Part shown: piece after piece, positions 17,297 through 25,825 of the stretch | How positions within the stretch are numbered: the first letter of the stretch is position 1 | Layout: each line of letters begins with the position of its first letter | Assembly: GCF_047600445.1 (NCBI RefSeq) | Contig: NZ_JASGKT010000002.1 | Span: forward strand, 2,976,001-3,040,000 | Origin: Piscinibacter sp047600445 | GTDB lineage: Bacteria > Pseudomonadota > Gammaproteobacteria > Burkholderiales > Burkholderiaceae_C | Direction: 5' to 3' | DNA length: 64,000 nt | Program-made: the position numbers and the translations under genes | Notes under the pieces: model-generated | What the model was told of the DNA's origin: nothing | The model's input: only the letters and a program-made list of their open reading frames with translations | Databases searched by the model: none

Positions 17297-18600
17297 TGGA
17301 CCTGAGCCGCCCGGGCCCGCTCCTGGCCACCGCGCCGGCGCCGCAGCGCCGCGCGGGGCGCAGCATCCAGCCCGCGGCGATGCCGCAGTTGCTGAGCGCC
17401 GGCGGCCTGGTCTACGTGCCGGGCTCGAGCGGCGCGCCGCTGCCGTTCATGGCCGAGCTGACGCGCGACCCCGAGCTGACGCGCGACGCGCGCATCCTCA
17501 CCACCTACGTGCCCGGCATCAACCCGCTCGACCTGTGCGGCGTGCACCCCAGCGCGCGTGTCACCGGGCTGTTCATGCAGCCGGGCCTGACGCAGGCGCA
17601 GCGCGAGCAGCGCTTCCGCGCGCTGCCGATGTCGTATTCGGGCTTCGTGCGCCACCTGCAGGACCACGTCGAGATCGACCTGGCGGTGGTGCAGGTGTCC
17701 GAGCCCGACGAACACGGCCAGTGCTCGCTCGGCCCGGCGGTGGAGTTCATGCCGGTGGCACTGCGCAAGAGCCGGCGCCGGCTGGCGCTGGTCAACCGCA
17801 GCACGCCGCGCCTGAGCGGCTCGGTCAGCGTGCCCTTCGACAGCTTCGACTACGTCTGCGAGGTCGATTCGCCGCTGCCGGTCTACGAGACGCCGGTCGA
17901 CGCCGGCACCGAGGCGATCGCGCGCCACATCGCGCCGCTGGTGGACGACGGCAGCGTGCTGCAGGCCGGGCTGGGCAAAGTGCCCACCGCGCTGATGCGC
18001 CTGCTGCGCGACCGGCGCCGGCTGCGCCTGCACTCGGGCATGCTGTCCGACGGCCTGCTCGAGCTGGCCCAGGCCGGCGCGCTCGACATGGACTTCGCGC
18101 ACACCACCTGCGTGCTGGTGGGCAGCACCGGGTTCTACGACGCCGTGCGCCACTTCGGGCCGCTGCGCGTGCTGGGCTGCGACGTCACGCACCACCCGCT
18201 CACGCTGAGCCGGATGGAGCGCTTCGTGGCCGTCAACTCGGCGCTCGAGGTCGACCTGTTCGGGCAGTGCAACCTGGAGCGCAGCAACGGCGCCGCCGTC
18301 AGCGGGCCGGGCGGCGCGCCCGACTTCGCGCACGCCGGGCGCCACTCGCGCGGCGGCTGCAGCATCGTCGCGCTGCACGCCTGCCACAAGGGCGGCTCGC
18401 GCATCGTGCCCTGCCTCGGCGAGCGCGCGCTGGCCACGCTGTCGCGCCTGGACGTCGACCACGTCGTCACCGAGTTCGGCGTCGCCAGGCTGCAAGGCGC
18501 CAGCGTGCACGAGCGCGCCGAGGCGCTGATCGAGATCGCCGCGCCCGAGTACCGCGCCGAGCTGCGCGAGGCCTGGCGCGCCATCGCCGCGCGCCTGTAG
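17296..18600 (+). CDS. Acetyl-CoA hydrolase/transferase family protein
   Basis: 434 residues of the Cat1/4-hydroxybutyrate CoA-transferase family. The CoA-binding LQAGLGKVPTALM and the C-terminal VDLFGQCNLE...GGAPDFAHAGRHSRGG are well conserved. The segment that normally carries the catalytic glutamate (H/Y-S/T-E-M/V) reads HSGM near residue 240, with Gly in place of Glu. The protein may therefore use another residue, act as a hydrolase, or belong to a subgroup with a different role. Start ATG overlaps the thiolase stop TGA, indicating coupled translation. Confidence 0.8.
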   Translation: MDLSRPGPLLATAPAPQRRAGRSIQPAAMPQLLSAGGLVYVPGSSGAPLPFMAELTRDPELTRDARILTTYVPGINPLDLCGVHPSARVTGLFMQPGLTQAQREQRFRALPMSYSGFVRHLQDHVEIDLAVVQVSEPDEHGQCSLGPAVEFMPVALRKSRRRLALVNRSTPRLSGSVSVPFDSFDYVCEVDSPLPVYETPVDAGTEAIARHIAPLVDDGSVLQAGLGKVPTALMRLLRDRRRLRLHSGMLSDGLLELAQAGALDMDFAHTTCVLVGSTGFYDAVRHFGPLRVLGCDVTHHPLTLSRMERFVAVNSALEVDLFGQCNLERSNGAAVSGPGGAPDFAHAGRHSRGGCSIVALHACHKGGSRIVPCLGERALATLSRLDVDHVVTEFGVARLQGASVHERAEALIEIAAPEYRAELREAWRAIAARL

Positions 18601-18645
18601 CGCGCCGGCCCCTCCATTCGACAACCTCCGTGGGGAGACACACGC

Positions 18646-19557
18646 ATGAAGCTGCTTGAAGGAAAAGTCGTCATCGTCACCGGCGCCGGCGCCGGCGTCG
18701 GCAAGGGCATCGCGCTGGAAGCGGCGCGCCAGGGTGCCCGGGTGATCGTCAACGACCTGGGCGTGGCCATCGACGGCAGCGGCTCCAGCGCCGGCCCGGC
18801 GCAGCAGACCGTCGCCGAGATCGAGGCCCTCGGCGGCACCGCGTCGGCCAACACCGACAGCGTGGCCGAGTGGCCCTCGGCGCAGAAGATCGTGCAGCAG
18901 GCGCTCGACCTCTACGGCCGCCTCGACGGCGTGGTCAACAACGCCGGCAACCTGCGCGACGTGCTGTTCCACAAGATGACCGAGGAAGACTTCGACGCGG
19001 TGGTCAAGGTGCACCTGAAGGGGAGCTGGAACGTCTCGCGCGCCGCGGCGCCGCACTTCAAGTCGCAGGAGAGCGGCGCGTACGTGCACATGACCTCGAC
19101 CTCGGGGCTGATCGGCAACATGGGCCAGGCCAACTACATGGCGGCCAAGATGGGCATCGTCGGGCTGTCGAAGTCGATCTCGCTCGACCTGGAGAAGTTC
19201 AAGGTGCGCTCGAACTGCATCGCGCCGTTCGCGTTCACGCGCATGGTCGGCACGATCCCGACCGACACGCCCGAGGGCAAGGCGCGCATGGAGGTCAACA
19301 TGCGGCTGGAGGCGCACAAGATCGCGCCGTTCACCGTGGCGCTGCTGACCGACCGCGCCGCCGGCGTGAGCGGCCAGATCTTCGGCGTGCGCAACAACGA
19401 GATCTTCCTGTTCTCGCAGCCGCGGCCGATCCGCACCGCGCACAACGGCGAGGGCTGGACGGTCGAGACCTGCCTGGAGCGCGCCATCCCGATGTTCGCG
19501 CCGTCGTTCTTCCCGCTCGACAAGTCGCGCGACGTGTTCACCTGGGATCCGGTCTGA
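18646..19557 (+). CDS. SDR of the MFE-2 hydroxyacyl-CoA dehydrogenase type
   Basis: 303 residues. The pattern TGAGAGVGKGIA, NNAGN, and TSGLIGNMGQANYMAAK (catalytic Ser, Tyr, Lys) with an elongated C-terminus fits the 3-hydroxyacyl-CoA dehydrogenase domain of peroxisomal-type multifunctional enzyme 2. It would oxidise 3-hydroxyacyl-CoA with NAD+. The following gene encodes a double-hotdog hydratase, so the two fused domains of MFE-2 are here separate proteins of one operon. GGGGAG lies ahead of the ATG. Confidence 0.87.
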   Translation: MKLLEGKVVIVTGAGAGVGKGIALEAARQGARVIVNDLGVAIDGSGSSAGPAQQTVAEIEALGGTASANTDSVAEWPSAQKIVQQALDLYGRLDGVVNNAGNLRDVLFHKMTEEDFDAVVKVHLKGSWNVSRAAAPHFKSQESGAYVHMTSTSGLIGNMGQANYMAAKMGIVGLSKSISLDLEKFKVRSNCIAPFAFTRMVGTIPTDTPEGKARMEVNMRLEAHKIAPFTVALLTDRAAGVSGQIFGVRNNEIFLFSQPRPIRTAHNGEGWTVETCLERAIPMFAPSFFPLDKSRDVFTWDPV

Positions 19558-19575
19558 CGGCCGGGCGCAACCGAC

Positions 19576-20439
19576 ATGAAGCTCGACAAAGTCCTGGCCC
19601 GCCGCTTCCCGCTCACCGAGCACACGCTGACGCCGCGCGACTGCATGCTGTACGCGCTGGGCGTCGGCGTCGGCAGTCGGCCCGAGGCGGCCGAAGACCT
19701 GCAGTACGTCTACGAAGACTGCGAGGGCGGCCTGCAGGTGTTCCCGGCGATGGTCAACGTCATCTGCCACCCCGGCGCCTGGGTCAAGGAGCCGGAGCTG
19801 GAGATCGACTGGATCCGGCTGCTGCACGGCGAGCAGTCGTTCACCATCCACCGGCCGCTGCGGCCCGGCGGCACCTACGTCGGCGCCTACCGCGTCGCCA
19901 ACGTGATCGACAAGGGCGCCGGCAAGGGCGCCATGCTGTACCTGGAGAAGACGCTGTCCGACAAGGACGGCGGCGAGGCCGTCGCCACCGTCACCTCGAC
20001 CTACGTGCTGCGCGGCGACGGCGGCTGCGGCGGCACCGTCGAGCAGGCACCGGCCATCCACGCGCTGCCCGAATCGCCGGCCAGCGACAGCATCAGCCTG
20101 GCCACGCTGCCGCAGGCCGGCCTGATCTACCGCCTGTCGGGCGACTACAACCCGATCCACGCCTCGCCGGCGCTGGCGCGCAAGGCGGGCTTCGAGCGGC
20201 CGATCCTGCACGGCCTGTGCACCATGGGCGTCGTGACGCGCGCGCTGCTGCAAGGCTGCTGCGACGACCAGCCGCGCCGCCTGCGCTCGGTCAGCCTGCG
20301 CTTCTCGTCACCGGTCTATCCGGGCGAGACCATACTCACCGAGTTCTGGAAGCAGGGCCCGGTGGTGAGCTTCCGCGCCACCGCGGTGGACCGCAAGGTG
20401 GTCGTGCTCAACAACGGCCGCGCCGAGGTCGAGCCTTGA
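19576..20439 (+). CDS. Double-hotdog MaoC/hydratase 2 family enoyl-CoA hydratase
   Basis: 287 residues: two hotdog folds, with the catalytic hydratase-2 motif in the second half (GDYNPIHASPALARKAGFERPILHG, Asp and His at the usual spacing). The N-terminal half binds the acyl chain. Relatives hydrate bulky enoyl-CoA esters such as bile-acid precursors and long chains, giving R-3-hydroxyacyl-CoA for the preceding SDR. Its stop codon overlaps the TTG start of etfB. Confidence 0.88.
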   Translation: MKLDKVLARRFPLTEHTLTPRDCMLYALGVGVGSRPEAAEDLQYVYEDCEGGLQVFPAMVNVICHPGAWVKEPELEIDWIRLLHGEQSFTIHRPLRPGGTYVGAYRVANVIDKGAGKGAMLYLEKTLSDKDGGEAVATVTSTYVLRGDGGCGGTVEQAPAIHALPESPASDSISLATLPQAGLIYRLSGDYNPIHASPALARKAGFERPILHGLCTMGVVTRALLQGCCDDQPRRLRSVSLRFSSPVYPGETILTEFWKQGPVVSFRATAVDRKVVVLNNGRAEVEP

Positions 20440-21185
20440 AGATCCTCGTCCCCGTCAAGCGAGTGGTGGACTACAACGTGAAGGTACGCGTCAAGAGCGA
20501 CGGCACGGGAGTGGACATCGCCAACGTGAAGATGAGCATGAACCCCTTCGACGAGATTGCCGTGGAGGAAGCGGTGCGGCTCAAGGAGAAGGGCGCGGCC
20601 AGCGAAGTGATCGCCGTGTCCTGCGGCGTCGCGCAGTGCCAGGAGACGCTGCGCACCGCGATGGCCATAGGCGCCGACCGCGCCATCCTGGTCGAGACCG
20701 ACGCCGAACTCCAGCCGCTGGCCGTGGCCAAGCTGCTCAAGGCCCTGGTCGACAAGGAGCAGCCCGGCCTGGTCATCCTGGGCAAACAGGCCATCGACGA
20801 CGACTGCAACCAGACCGGCCAGATGCTCGCCGCGCTGGCCGAACTGCCGCAGGCCACCTTCGCCAGCAAAGTCGAAGTCGCCGACGGCAAGGCCAAAGTC
20901 ACCCGCGAAGTCGACGGCGGCCTGGAGACCCTGTCGGTCAGCCTGCCGGCCGTCATCACCACCGACCTGCGCCTGAACGAGCCGCGCTACGTCACGCTGC
21001 CCAACATCATGAAGGCCAAGAAGAAGCCGCTGGAGACCGTCAAGCCGGCGGATCTCGGCGTGGACGTGGCCCCGCGCATCAAGACCCTGAAGGTCAGCGA
21101 GCCGCCCAAGCGCAGCGCCGGCATCAAGGTGCCCGACGTGGCCACGCTGGTCGCAAAACTCAAGAACGACGCCAAGGTGATCTGA
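20436..21185 (+). CDS. etfB: Electron transfer flavoprotein beta subunit
   Basis: 249 residues, essentially full family length. The N-terminus MKILVPVKRVVDYN and the AMP-binding/recognition-loop region (VEEAVRLKEKG, LGKQAIDDDCNQTGQ) are diagnostic. The start is TTG at 20436, overlapping the hydratase stop (TTGA); it is chosen because the universal N-terminal strand begins there and later GTG codons would delete it. With EtfA it takes electrons from acyl-CoA dehydrogenases to the quinone pool through ETF-QO. A dedicated copy inside this operon fits the six dehydrogenases nearby. Confidence 0.95.
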   Translation: MKILVPVKRVVDYNVKVRVKSDGTGVDIANVKMSMNPFDEIAVEEAVRLKEKGAASEVIAVSCGVAQCQETLRTAMAIGADRAILVETDAELQPLAVAKLLKALVDKEQPGLVILGKQAIDDDCNQTGQMLAALAELPQATFASKVEVADGKAKVTREVDGGLETLSVSLPAVITTDLRLNEPRYVTLPNIMKAKKKPLETVKPADLGVDVAPRIKTLKVSEPPKRSAGIKVPDVATLVAKLKNDAKVI

Positions 21186-21186
21186 G

Positions 21187-22116
21187 ATGCCCATCCTCGT
21201 CATTGCCGAACACGACCACGGCGCCCTCAAGGGCGCGACCCTGAACACCGTGACTGCCGCGCTGCAATGCGGCGGCGACGTGCACGTGCTGGTGGCCGGG
21301 CAGAACGCCGCCGGCGCGGCGCAGGCCGCCGGCCAGCTCCAGGGCGTGGCCAAGGTGCTGCACGCCGACGGCGCGAGCCTGGCCGAGCAGCTCGCCGAGA
21401 ACGTCGCCGCGCAGGTGCTGGCGCTCGCCGCGAACTACAGCCACATCCTGTTCCCCGCCACCGCGCACGGCAAGAACGTCGCGCCGCGCGTGGCCGCCAA
21501 GCTCGACGTGGCGCAGATCAGCGACATCACCCGGGTGATCGGCCCCGACACCTTCGAGCGCCCGATCTACGCCGGCAACGCGATTGCCACCGTGCAGAGC
21601 CAGGACGCGGTCAAGGTCGTCACCGTGCGCAGCACCGGCTTCGACGCGGCGGGCCAGGGCGGCAGCGCCGCCGTCGAGACCGTCGCCGCCGTGGCCGACA
21701 GCGGCAAGAGCAGCTTCGTCGGCAGCGAGCTGGCCAAGAGCGACCGGCCGGAGCTGACCGCGGCCAAGATCATCGTCTCGGGCGGCCGGGCGATGGGCAG
21801 CAGCGAGAAGTTCACGGAGGTGCTGACGCCGCTGGCCGACAAGCTCGGCGCCGCGCTGGGGGCCAGCCGCGCGGCGGTGGATGCCGGTTATGCGCCCAAC
21901 GACTGGCAGGTCGGGCAGACGGGCAAGATCGTCGCGCCGAGCCTGTACATCGCCTGCGGCATCAGCGGGGCGATCCAGCACCTGGCAGGCATGAAGGACT
22001 CCAAGGTCATCGTGGCCATCAACAAGGACCCCGAGGCCCCCATCTTCAGCGTCGCAGACTTCGGCCTCGAGGCCGATCTGTTCACCGCCGTGCCGGAGCT
22101 GGTGGCCGCGCTCTGA
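21187..22116 (+). CDS. etfA: Electron transfer flavoprotein alpha subunit
   Basis: 309 residues. It shows the FAD-binding C-terminal domain with SGGRAMGSSEKF, GASRAAVDAGYAPNDWQVGQTGK, the conserved YIACGISGAIQHLAGM and INKDPEAPIFSVADFGLEADLF. It starts one base after etfB and pairs with it. Last gene of the plus operon that begins at 14613. Confidence 0.96.
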   Translation: MPILVIAEHDHGALKGATLNTVTAALQCGGDVHVLVAGQNAAGAAQAAGQLQGVAKVLHADGASLAEQLAENVAAQVLALAANYSHILFPATAHGKNVAPRVAAKLDVAQISDITRVIGPDTFERPIYAGNAIATVQSQDAVKVVTVRSTGFDAAGQGGSAAVETVAAVADSGKSSFVGSELAKSDRPELTAAKIIVSGGRAMGSSEKFTEVLTPLADKLGAALGASRAAVDAGYAPNDWQVGQTGKIVAPSLYIACGISGAIQHLAGMKDSKVIVAINKDPEAPIFSVADFGLEADLFTAVPELVAAL

Positions 22117-22132
22117 GTCGCCGCGGCGCTGC

Positions 22133-22384
22133 TCAGCGCTGGAACATCTGCACCGCGGAGTCCCAGGAGACGTTCGACGGGCCGGCCGGCAGGCAGGCCG
22201 GTGTCGCCTGCGCGGCGCGCGTCGCGCGCACCGAGGCCGCATGGTGCATCGGCGGGCAGGCGATGGCGGCGGCGGGCTCGACGGCCTTGCGCGCCGCGGG
22301 CGCGCCGTCGATCCAGTGCGCGCCGAGCGCCCCAGCGCCGAGAAGAAGCATGGCCTTCACACCCGTCAGCAGCGAGCCGGTCAT
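22133..22384 (-). CDS. Small exported or membrane-anchored hypothetical protein
   Basis: 83 residues with an N-terminal hydrophobic segment (LLTGVKAMLLLGAGALGAHW) that could be an uncleaved anchor or signal peptide. Two Cys, a MHH motif and a short conserved-looking C-terminus follow. No family is recognised. It runs opposite to etfA, and a regulatory palindrome lies 12 bases upstream of its start, which supports it being a real, co-regulated gene rather than a chance frame. Confidence 0.5.
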   Translation of the reverse strand: MTGSLLTGVKAMLLLGAGALGAHWIDGAPAARKAVEPAAAIACPPMHHAASVRATRAAQATPACLPAGPSNVSWDSAVQMFQR

Positions 22385-22395
22385 CTCGTGCCTCC

Positions 22396-22404
22396 ATATC
22401 GTAT
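22396..22404. promoter_or_regulatory. Candidate operator, ATAT-C-GTAT
   Basis: Near-perfect palindrome of the shared ATAY-S-GTAT type, directly upstream of the small exported protein gene in the divergent region before the Rieske gene. Confidence 0.45.
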
Positions 22405-22548
22405 GCCTCAGTATCTGTTAGTAGACAACCGGAGCGCCGGAACGTCAAGCGACCCGGGAGCGCCGCCCCCCCGGAATTTCCCTGCCTGTCGTGTCGACAC
22501 GGACGTGTTTGCGTCAACGCAAAGAATGCTTTCTTATTGTACTATAGC

Positions 22549-22557
22549 ATACTAATA
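22549..22557. promoter_or_regulatory. Weak candidate operator before the Rieske gene
   Basis: AGCATACTAATA shares the AGCATA half of the other sites but only seven of nine core bases fit. It lies beside TACTAT, a plausible -10 element, about 50 bases before the Rieske start. Confidence 0.25.
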
Positions 22558-22607
22558 GACGCGAACGACCGAAGCCCCTCCGGGACCGCGCTCATCCAGG
22601 AGACAGC

Positions 22608-23999
22608 ATGAACACGTTCACCAATCGCTACGACTTCCAGCGCAGCCTCGGGACGGAGCTGACCCCCAACTGGCGCGACCTCGCCAAGCCGGTGCCGCCG
22701 ACGTTGACACAGGAGAGCTCGCCCAACCTCGGCACGGCGCGCATCGCACCGCAGCGCTACACCTCCTACGAATTCCACCGCCAGGAGGTCGAGAAGGTGT
22801 GGAAGCGCACCTGGCAGGTGGTGTGCCGCGAGGAGGAGGTTCCCAAGCCCGGCGACCACTTCGTCTACGACGTGGCCGGGCTGTCGTTCCTGGTAGTGCG
22901 GCAGGACGACGACACCTTCAAGGGCTTCTGGAACGTCTGCCTGCACCGCGGCCGCAGGCTGTGCGACGCGAGCGGCCACGGCGCGACGCAGTTCAAGTGC
23001 GGCTACCACGCCTGGACCTGGAAGCCCGACGGCCGCCTGGCCTTCTTCCCGGGCGAATGAGACTTCCCCGACGTGTCGCGCGAGTGCTATTCGCTGCGCG
23101 AGGTGCAGGTCGGCACCTGGGGCGGCCTCGTCTTCATCAACCCCGACCCGAAGGCGCCACCGCTGGCAACGCACCTGGGCTCGCTGCCCCGGCACTTCGA
23201 GCACTCGCCGCTGGACAAGCGCTACACGCTGTGGCACGTGCAGAAGACCATCAAGGCCAACTGGAAGGTGGGGCTGGAGGCGTTCCTGGAGGCCTACCAC
23301 CTGGTGCAGACGCATCCGCAGGCGCTGCCCTCGACCGGCGAGCACGCGACGGAGTACGACGTCTGGGACGAGGGCCTCGCCACCTTCAGCCGGCTGATCA
23401 CGCCGCAGGCCGTGCCCAGCAAACACAACCGCAAGCCCAGCGCGAAGGAGGCCATCGCCGTCTCGTGGGCGCTGCTCGCCGGCCTGCGCGCCGACCAGGC
23501 GGCAGCCCTGCCCGACGACATCAACGACCGCGCCAGCCTCGCCGCGTGGCGGCGCAAGACGCTGGGCGAGCTGACGAAGGCGGACTATTCGGCGTGCTCC
23601 GACGTCGAGATGCTCGACTCGATCCAGTACTGGCTGTTCCCGAACTTCTGCCCCTGGTACGGCGAGGGGCTGCCGCTGACCTACCAGTTCCGGCCCAGCG
23701 GCGATTCGGCCGACGAATGCTTCATGGACGTGTGGATGCTGATCCGCCAGCCCGACACCGGCCCGCGTCCTGCCGCACCCGCGATGCTCAAGCTCGCGCA
23801 CGACCAGCCGTTCCAGTCGCTGCCCGAGCTGGGGGCGATGGGCGAGATCTTCGACCAGGACGACTGCAACATGCCGCAGGTGCAGCTCGGTCTGAAAACC
23901 TGGCCCGGCGACCCGGACGGCTGCACCCTCGCGCGCTACCAGGAAAGCCGCGTGCGCTTTCTCCATCAGGTGCTGAGCCGGGTGCTGGCGCAGCCTTGA
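22608..23999 (+). pseudogene. Rieske ring-hydroxylating oxygenase alpha subunit, interrupted by an in-frame TGA
   Basis: One reading frame runs across 463 codons except for TGA at codon 151 (23058-23060). The first part has the Rieske 2Fe-2S ligands (C111-x-H113 and C131-x2-H134); the second has the mononuclear iron site in NWKVGLEAFLEAYHLVQTHP (H231, H236). The break sits in GE-stop-DFPD, where relatives tend to have Trp, so TGG to TGA is the simplest change. A GTG at 23073 could restart the second part, but a split Rieske subunit would not be expected to work. Inactivated gene or sequencing error are the options. Confidence 0.8.
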
Positions 24000-24113
24000 G
24001 CCGGACCCGGCTCGAGTCCGCAGCGTTCACCTGGTGAGCAAAGCCGCCATCGGCGATGGCCACGGCGGCGCGCGGCGCCTAGAGTGGCCGCTGCTCAACG
24101 ACGCCCCTGCGCC

Positions 24114-24644
24114 ATGTCCATCGTCGCCACGGTCCGCAAGCCGCCCCTGCGCGCCCCCATCGTCCCTCTGCCGGCCGACGCCCGCGCCGAGATCGTCGTG
24201 CACGACGTGCTGAATGCCGACGAGCGGTTGTGGGTGCCGCAAAGCGATGGCGTGGCATTCCTGCCGCTGTGCCTGGGCGTCACCCAGGGCTACTACGTCA
24301 ATCTGCTGCGCGTGCGGCGCAGCGGCGTGCTGTCCTGCCACCGCCACAGCGGCGCCGTGCACGCGCAGGTGCTGCGCGGCCGCTGGTACTACCTGGAGCA
24401 CGACTGGGTCGCCGAGGAGGGCTCCTTCCTGATGGAGGCGCCGGGCGAGACCCACACGCTGGTGGTGCCGCCGGACGTGGAGGAGATGATCACCTGGTTC
24501 CACGTCGGCGGCGGCTACACCTACTTCGACGCGGCCGGCCGCATCACCGGCTACGAGGACGTGTTCACCAAGATCGACAAGGCCCGCGCGCACTATGCGT
24601 CGCATGGGCTGCCGATGTCGCAGCTCGATCGACTGGTGCGCTGA
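24114..24644 (+). CDS. Cupin protein of the 2,4'-dihydroxyacetophenone dioxygenase family
   Basis: 176 residues with a single cupin barrel: metal ligands are visible in SCHRHSGAVHAQVLRGRW (two His) and GETHTLVVPP (Glu-x-His). It resembles the DAD family, iron enzymes that cleave carbon-carbon bonds in hydroxyacetophenones, though many family members are uncharacterised. It lies between two broken genes (Rieske oxygenase and epoxide hydrolase), with only 10 bases to the latter. It is itself intact. Confidence 0.75.
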   Translation: MSIVATVRKPPLRAPIVPLPADARAEIVVHDVLNADERLWVPQSDGVAFLPLCLGVTQGYYVNLLRVRRSGVLSCHRHSGAVHAQVLRGRWYYLEHDWVAEEGSFLMEAPGETHTLVVPPDVEEMITWFHVGGGYTYFDAAGRITGYEDVFTKIDKARAHYASHGLPMSQLDRLVR

Positions 24645-24654
24645 GGCGGCCGCC

Positions 24655-25825
24655 GTGCCGTCGCCCCGGCCCTTCCGCCTGCACGTCGCAGATGCCGAGC
24701 TCGCCGACCTGCGCCGGCGCCTGGCCGCGACGCGCTGGCCGGACCAGCCCAGCGGCCCGGCCTGGGCCACCGGCACCGACCTCGCCTGGCTGCAGCGCCT
24801 GGTCGCCCACTGGCGCGACGGCTTCGACTGGCGCGCGCAGGAAACGCGGCTGAACGCCTTCGCGCAGTTCAAGGCCGAGGTGGCCGGCATCGATCTGCAC
24901 TGGCTGCAGGTCGAGGGCCGCGGCCCGGCGCCGATGCCGCTGCTGCTGTCGCACGGCTGGCCCGGCTCGGTGTTCGAGTTCCTCGAACTCATCCCCCTGC
25001 TCACCGATCCCGCCGCGCACGGCGGCGACGCCGCCGACGCTTTCACCGTCGTCGCGCCCAGCCTGCCGGGCTACGGGCTGTCGTTCACGCCCGGGCAGGC
25101 GCGCTTCTCGGCCGAGCAGATGGCCGACGCCTTCGCCGCGCTGATGAGCGATGTGCTCGGCTTCCACCGCTTCGCCACGCAAGGCGGCGACTGGGGCGCG
25201 ACGATCAGCGCGCGGTCTGGGTTACGCCCACCCGGACAAGACGATCGGTGTTCACCTCAACCTGATGCCCACGCCGCGCGATCCGGATGTGTTCAAGGAC
25301 CCGACGCCCGAGGAGCGACGCTACCTCGTCGAACTGAACCACTGGCTGAAGGAGGAAACCGGCTACAGCACGCAGCAGGCGACGCGCCCGCAGACCCTGG
25401 CTTACGCGCTGACCGATTCGCCCGCCGGCCTGGCCGCCTGGATCGCCGAGAAATTCCGCGCCTGGAGCGACTGCGGCGGCGACCTCGACAGCGCGTTCGA
25501 CCTCGACCACCTGCTCGCCGACATCTCGCTGTACTGGTTCAGCGGCGCGATCGGCTCGTCCTTCTGGCCCTACTACGCACGCTGGCATGCCGAGCACTGG
25601 CCGATCCCGGCCGGCGCGACGGTCGACGTTCCGACCGGCTACTGCGAGTTCCCGGCCGAAATCGTGCGTCCGCCGCGCTCGCTGGCCGCGCGCATGTTCA
25701 GCGACATCCGCCGCTGGAGCGTGATGCCGCGCGGCGGCCATTTCGCGGCGATGGAGCAGCCGCAGGCGCTGGCCGAGGAGATCCGCGCGTTCTACCGGCC
25801 GCTGCGCGGCGGCGCCGGGTTCTGA
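24655..25825 (+). pseudogene. Epoxide hydrolase (EHN-type alpha/beta hydrolase), frameshifted
   Basis: The N-terminal EHN domain (FRLHVADAELADLRRRL), HGWPGS oxyanion motif and nucleophile Asp179 in QGGDWGA lie in one frame. After ATISAR the frame changes: LGYAHPDKTIGVHLNLM and the rest, including the C-terminal GGHFAAMEQP with the catalytic His, lie one base on. One extra base, probably the T at 25216, explains it. Corrected length would be about 389 residues, normal for the family. The GTG start at 24655 follows the cupin gene by 10 bases. The 3' end overlaps the convergent IclR gene by 34 bases. Confidence 0.8.

Noticed and set aside
17254..20253. A 999-residue minus-strand open frame
   Set aside because: Antisense of the CoA-transferase, SDR and hydratase genes; no start signal or domain.
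14613..22116. Naming the cluster a cholesterol or steroid degradation locus
   Set aside because: The side-chain type enzymes fit, but no ring-cleavage or ketosteroid genes are in the window, so substrate is left open.
23058..23060. TGA as a selenocysteine codon in the Rieske gene
   Set aside because: No selenoprotein Rieske family is known and no SECIS-like hairpin is apparent after the codon; Trp is the expected residue.
23998..24013. Stem GAGCCGG/CCGGCTC at the Rieske stop codon as a terminator
   Set aside because: Two-base loop and no T-run; such GC hairpins are common here by chance.
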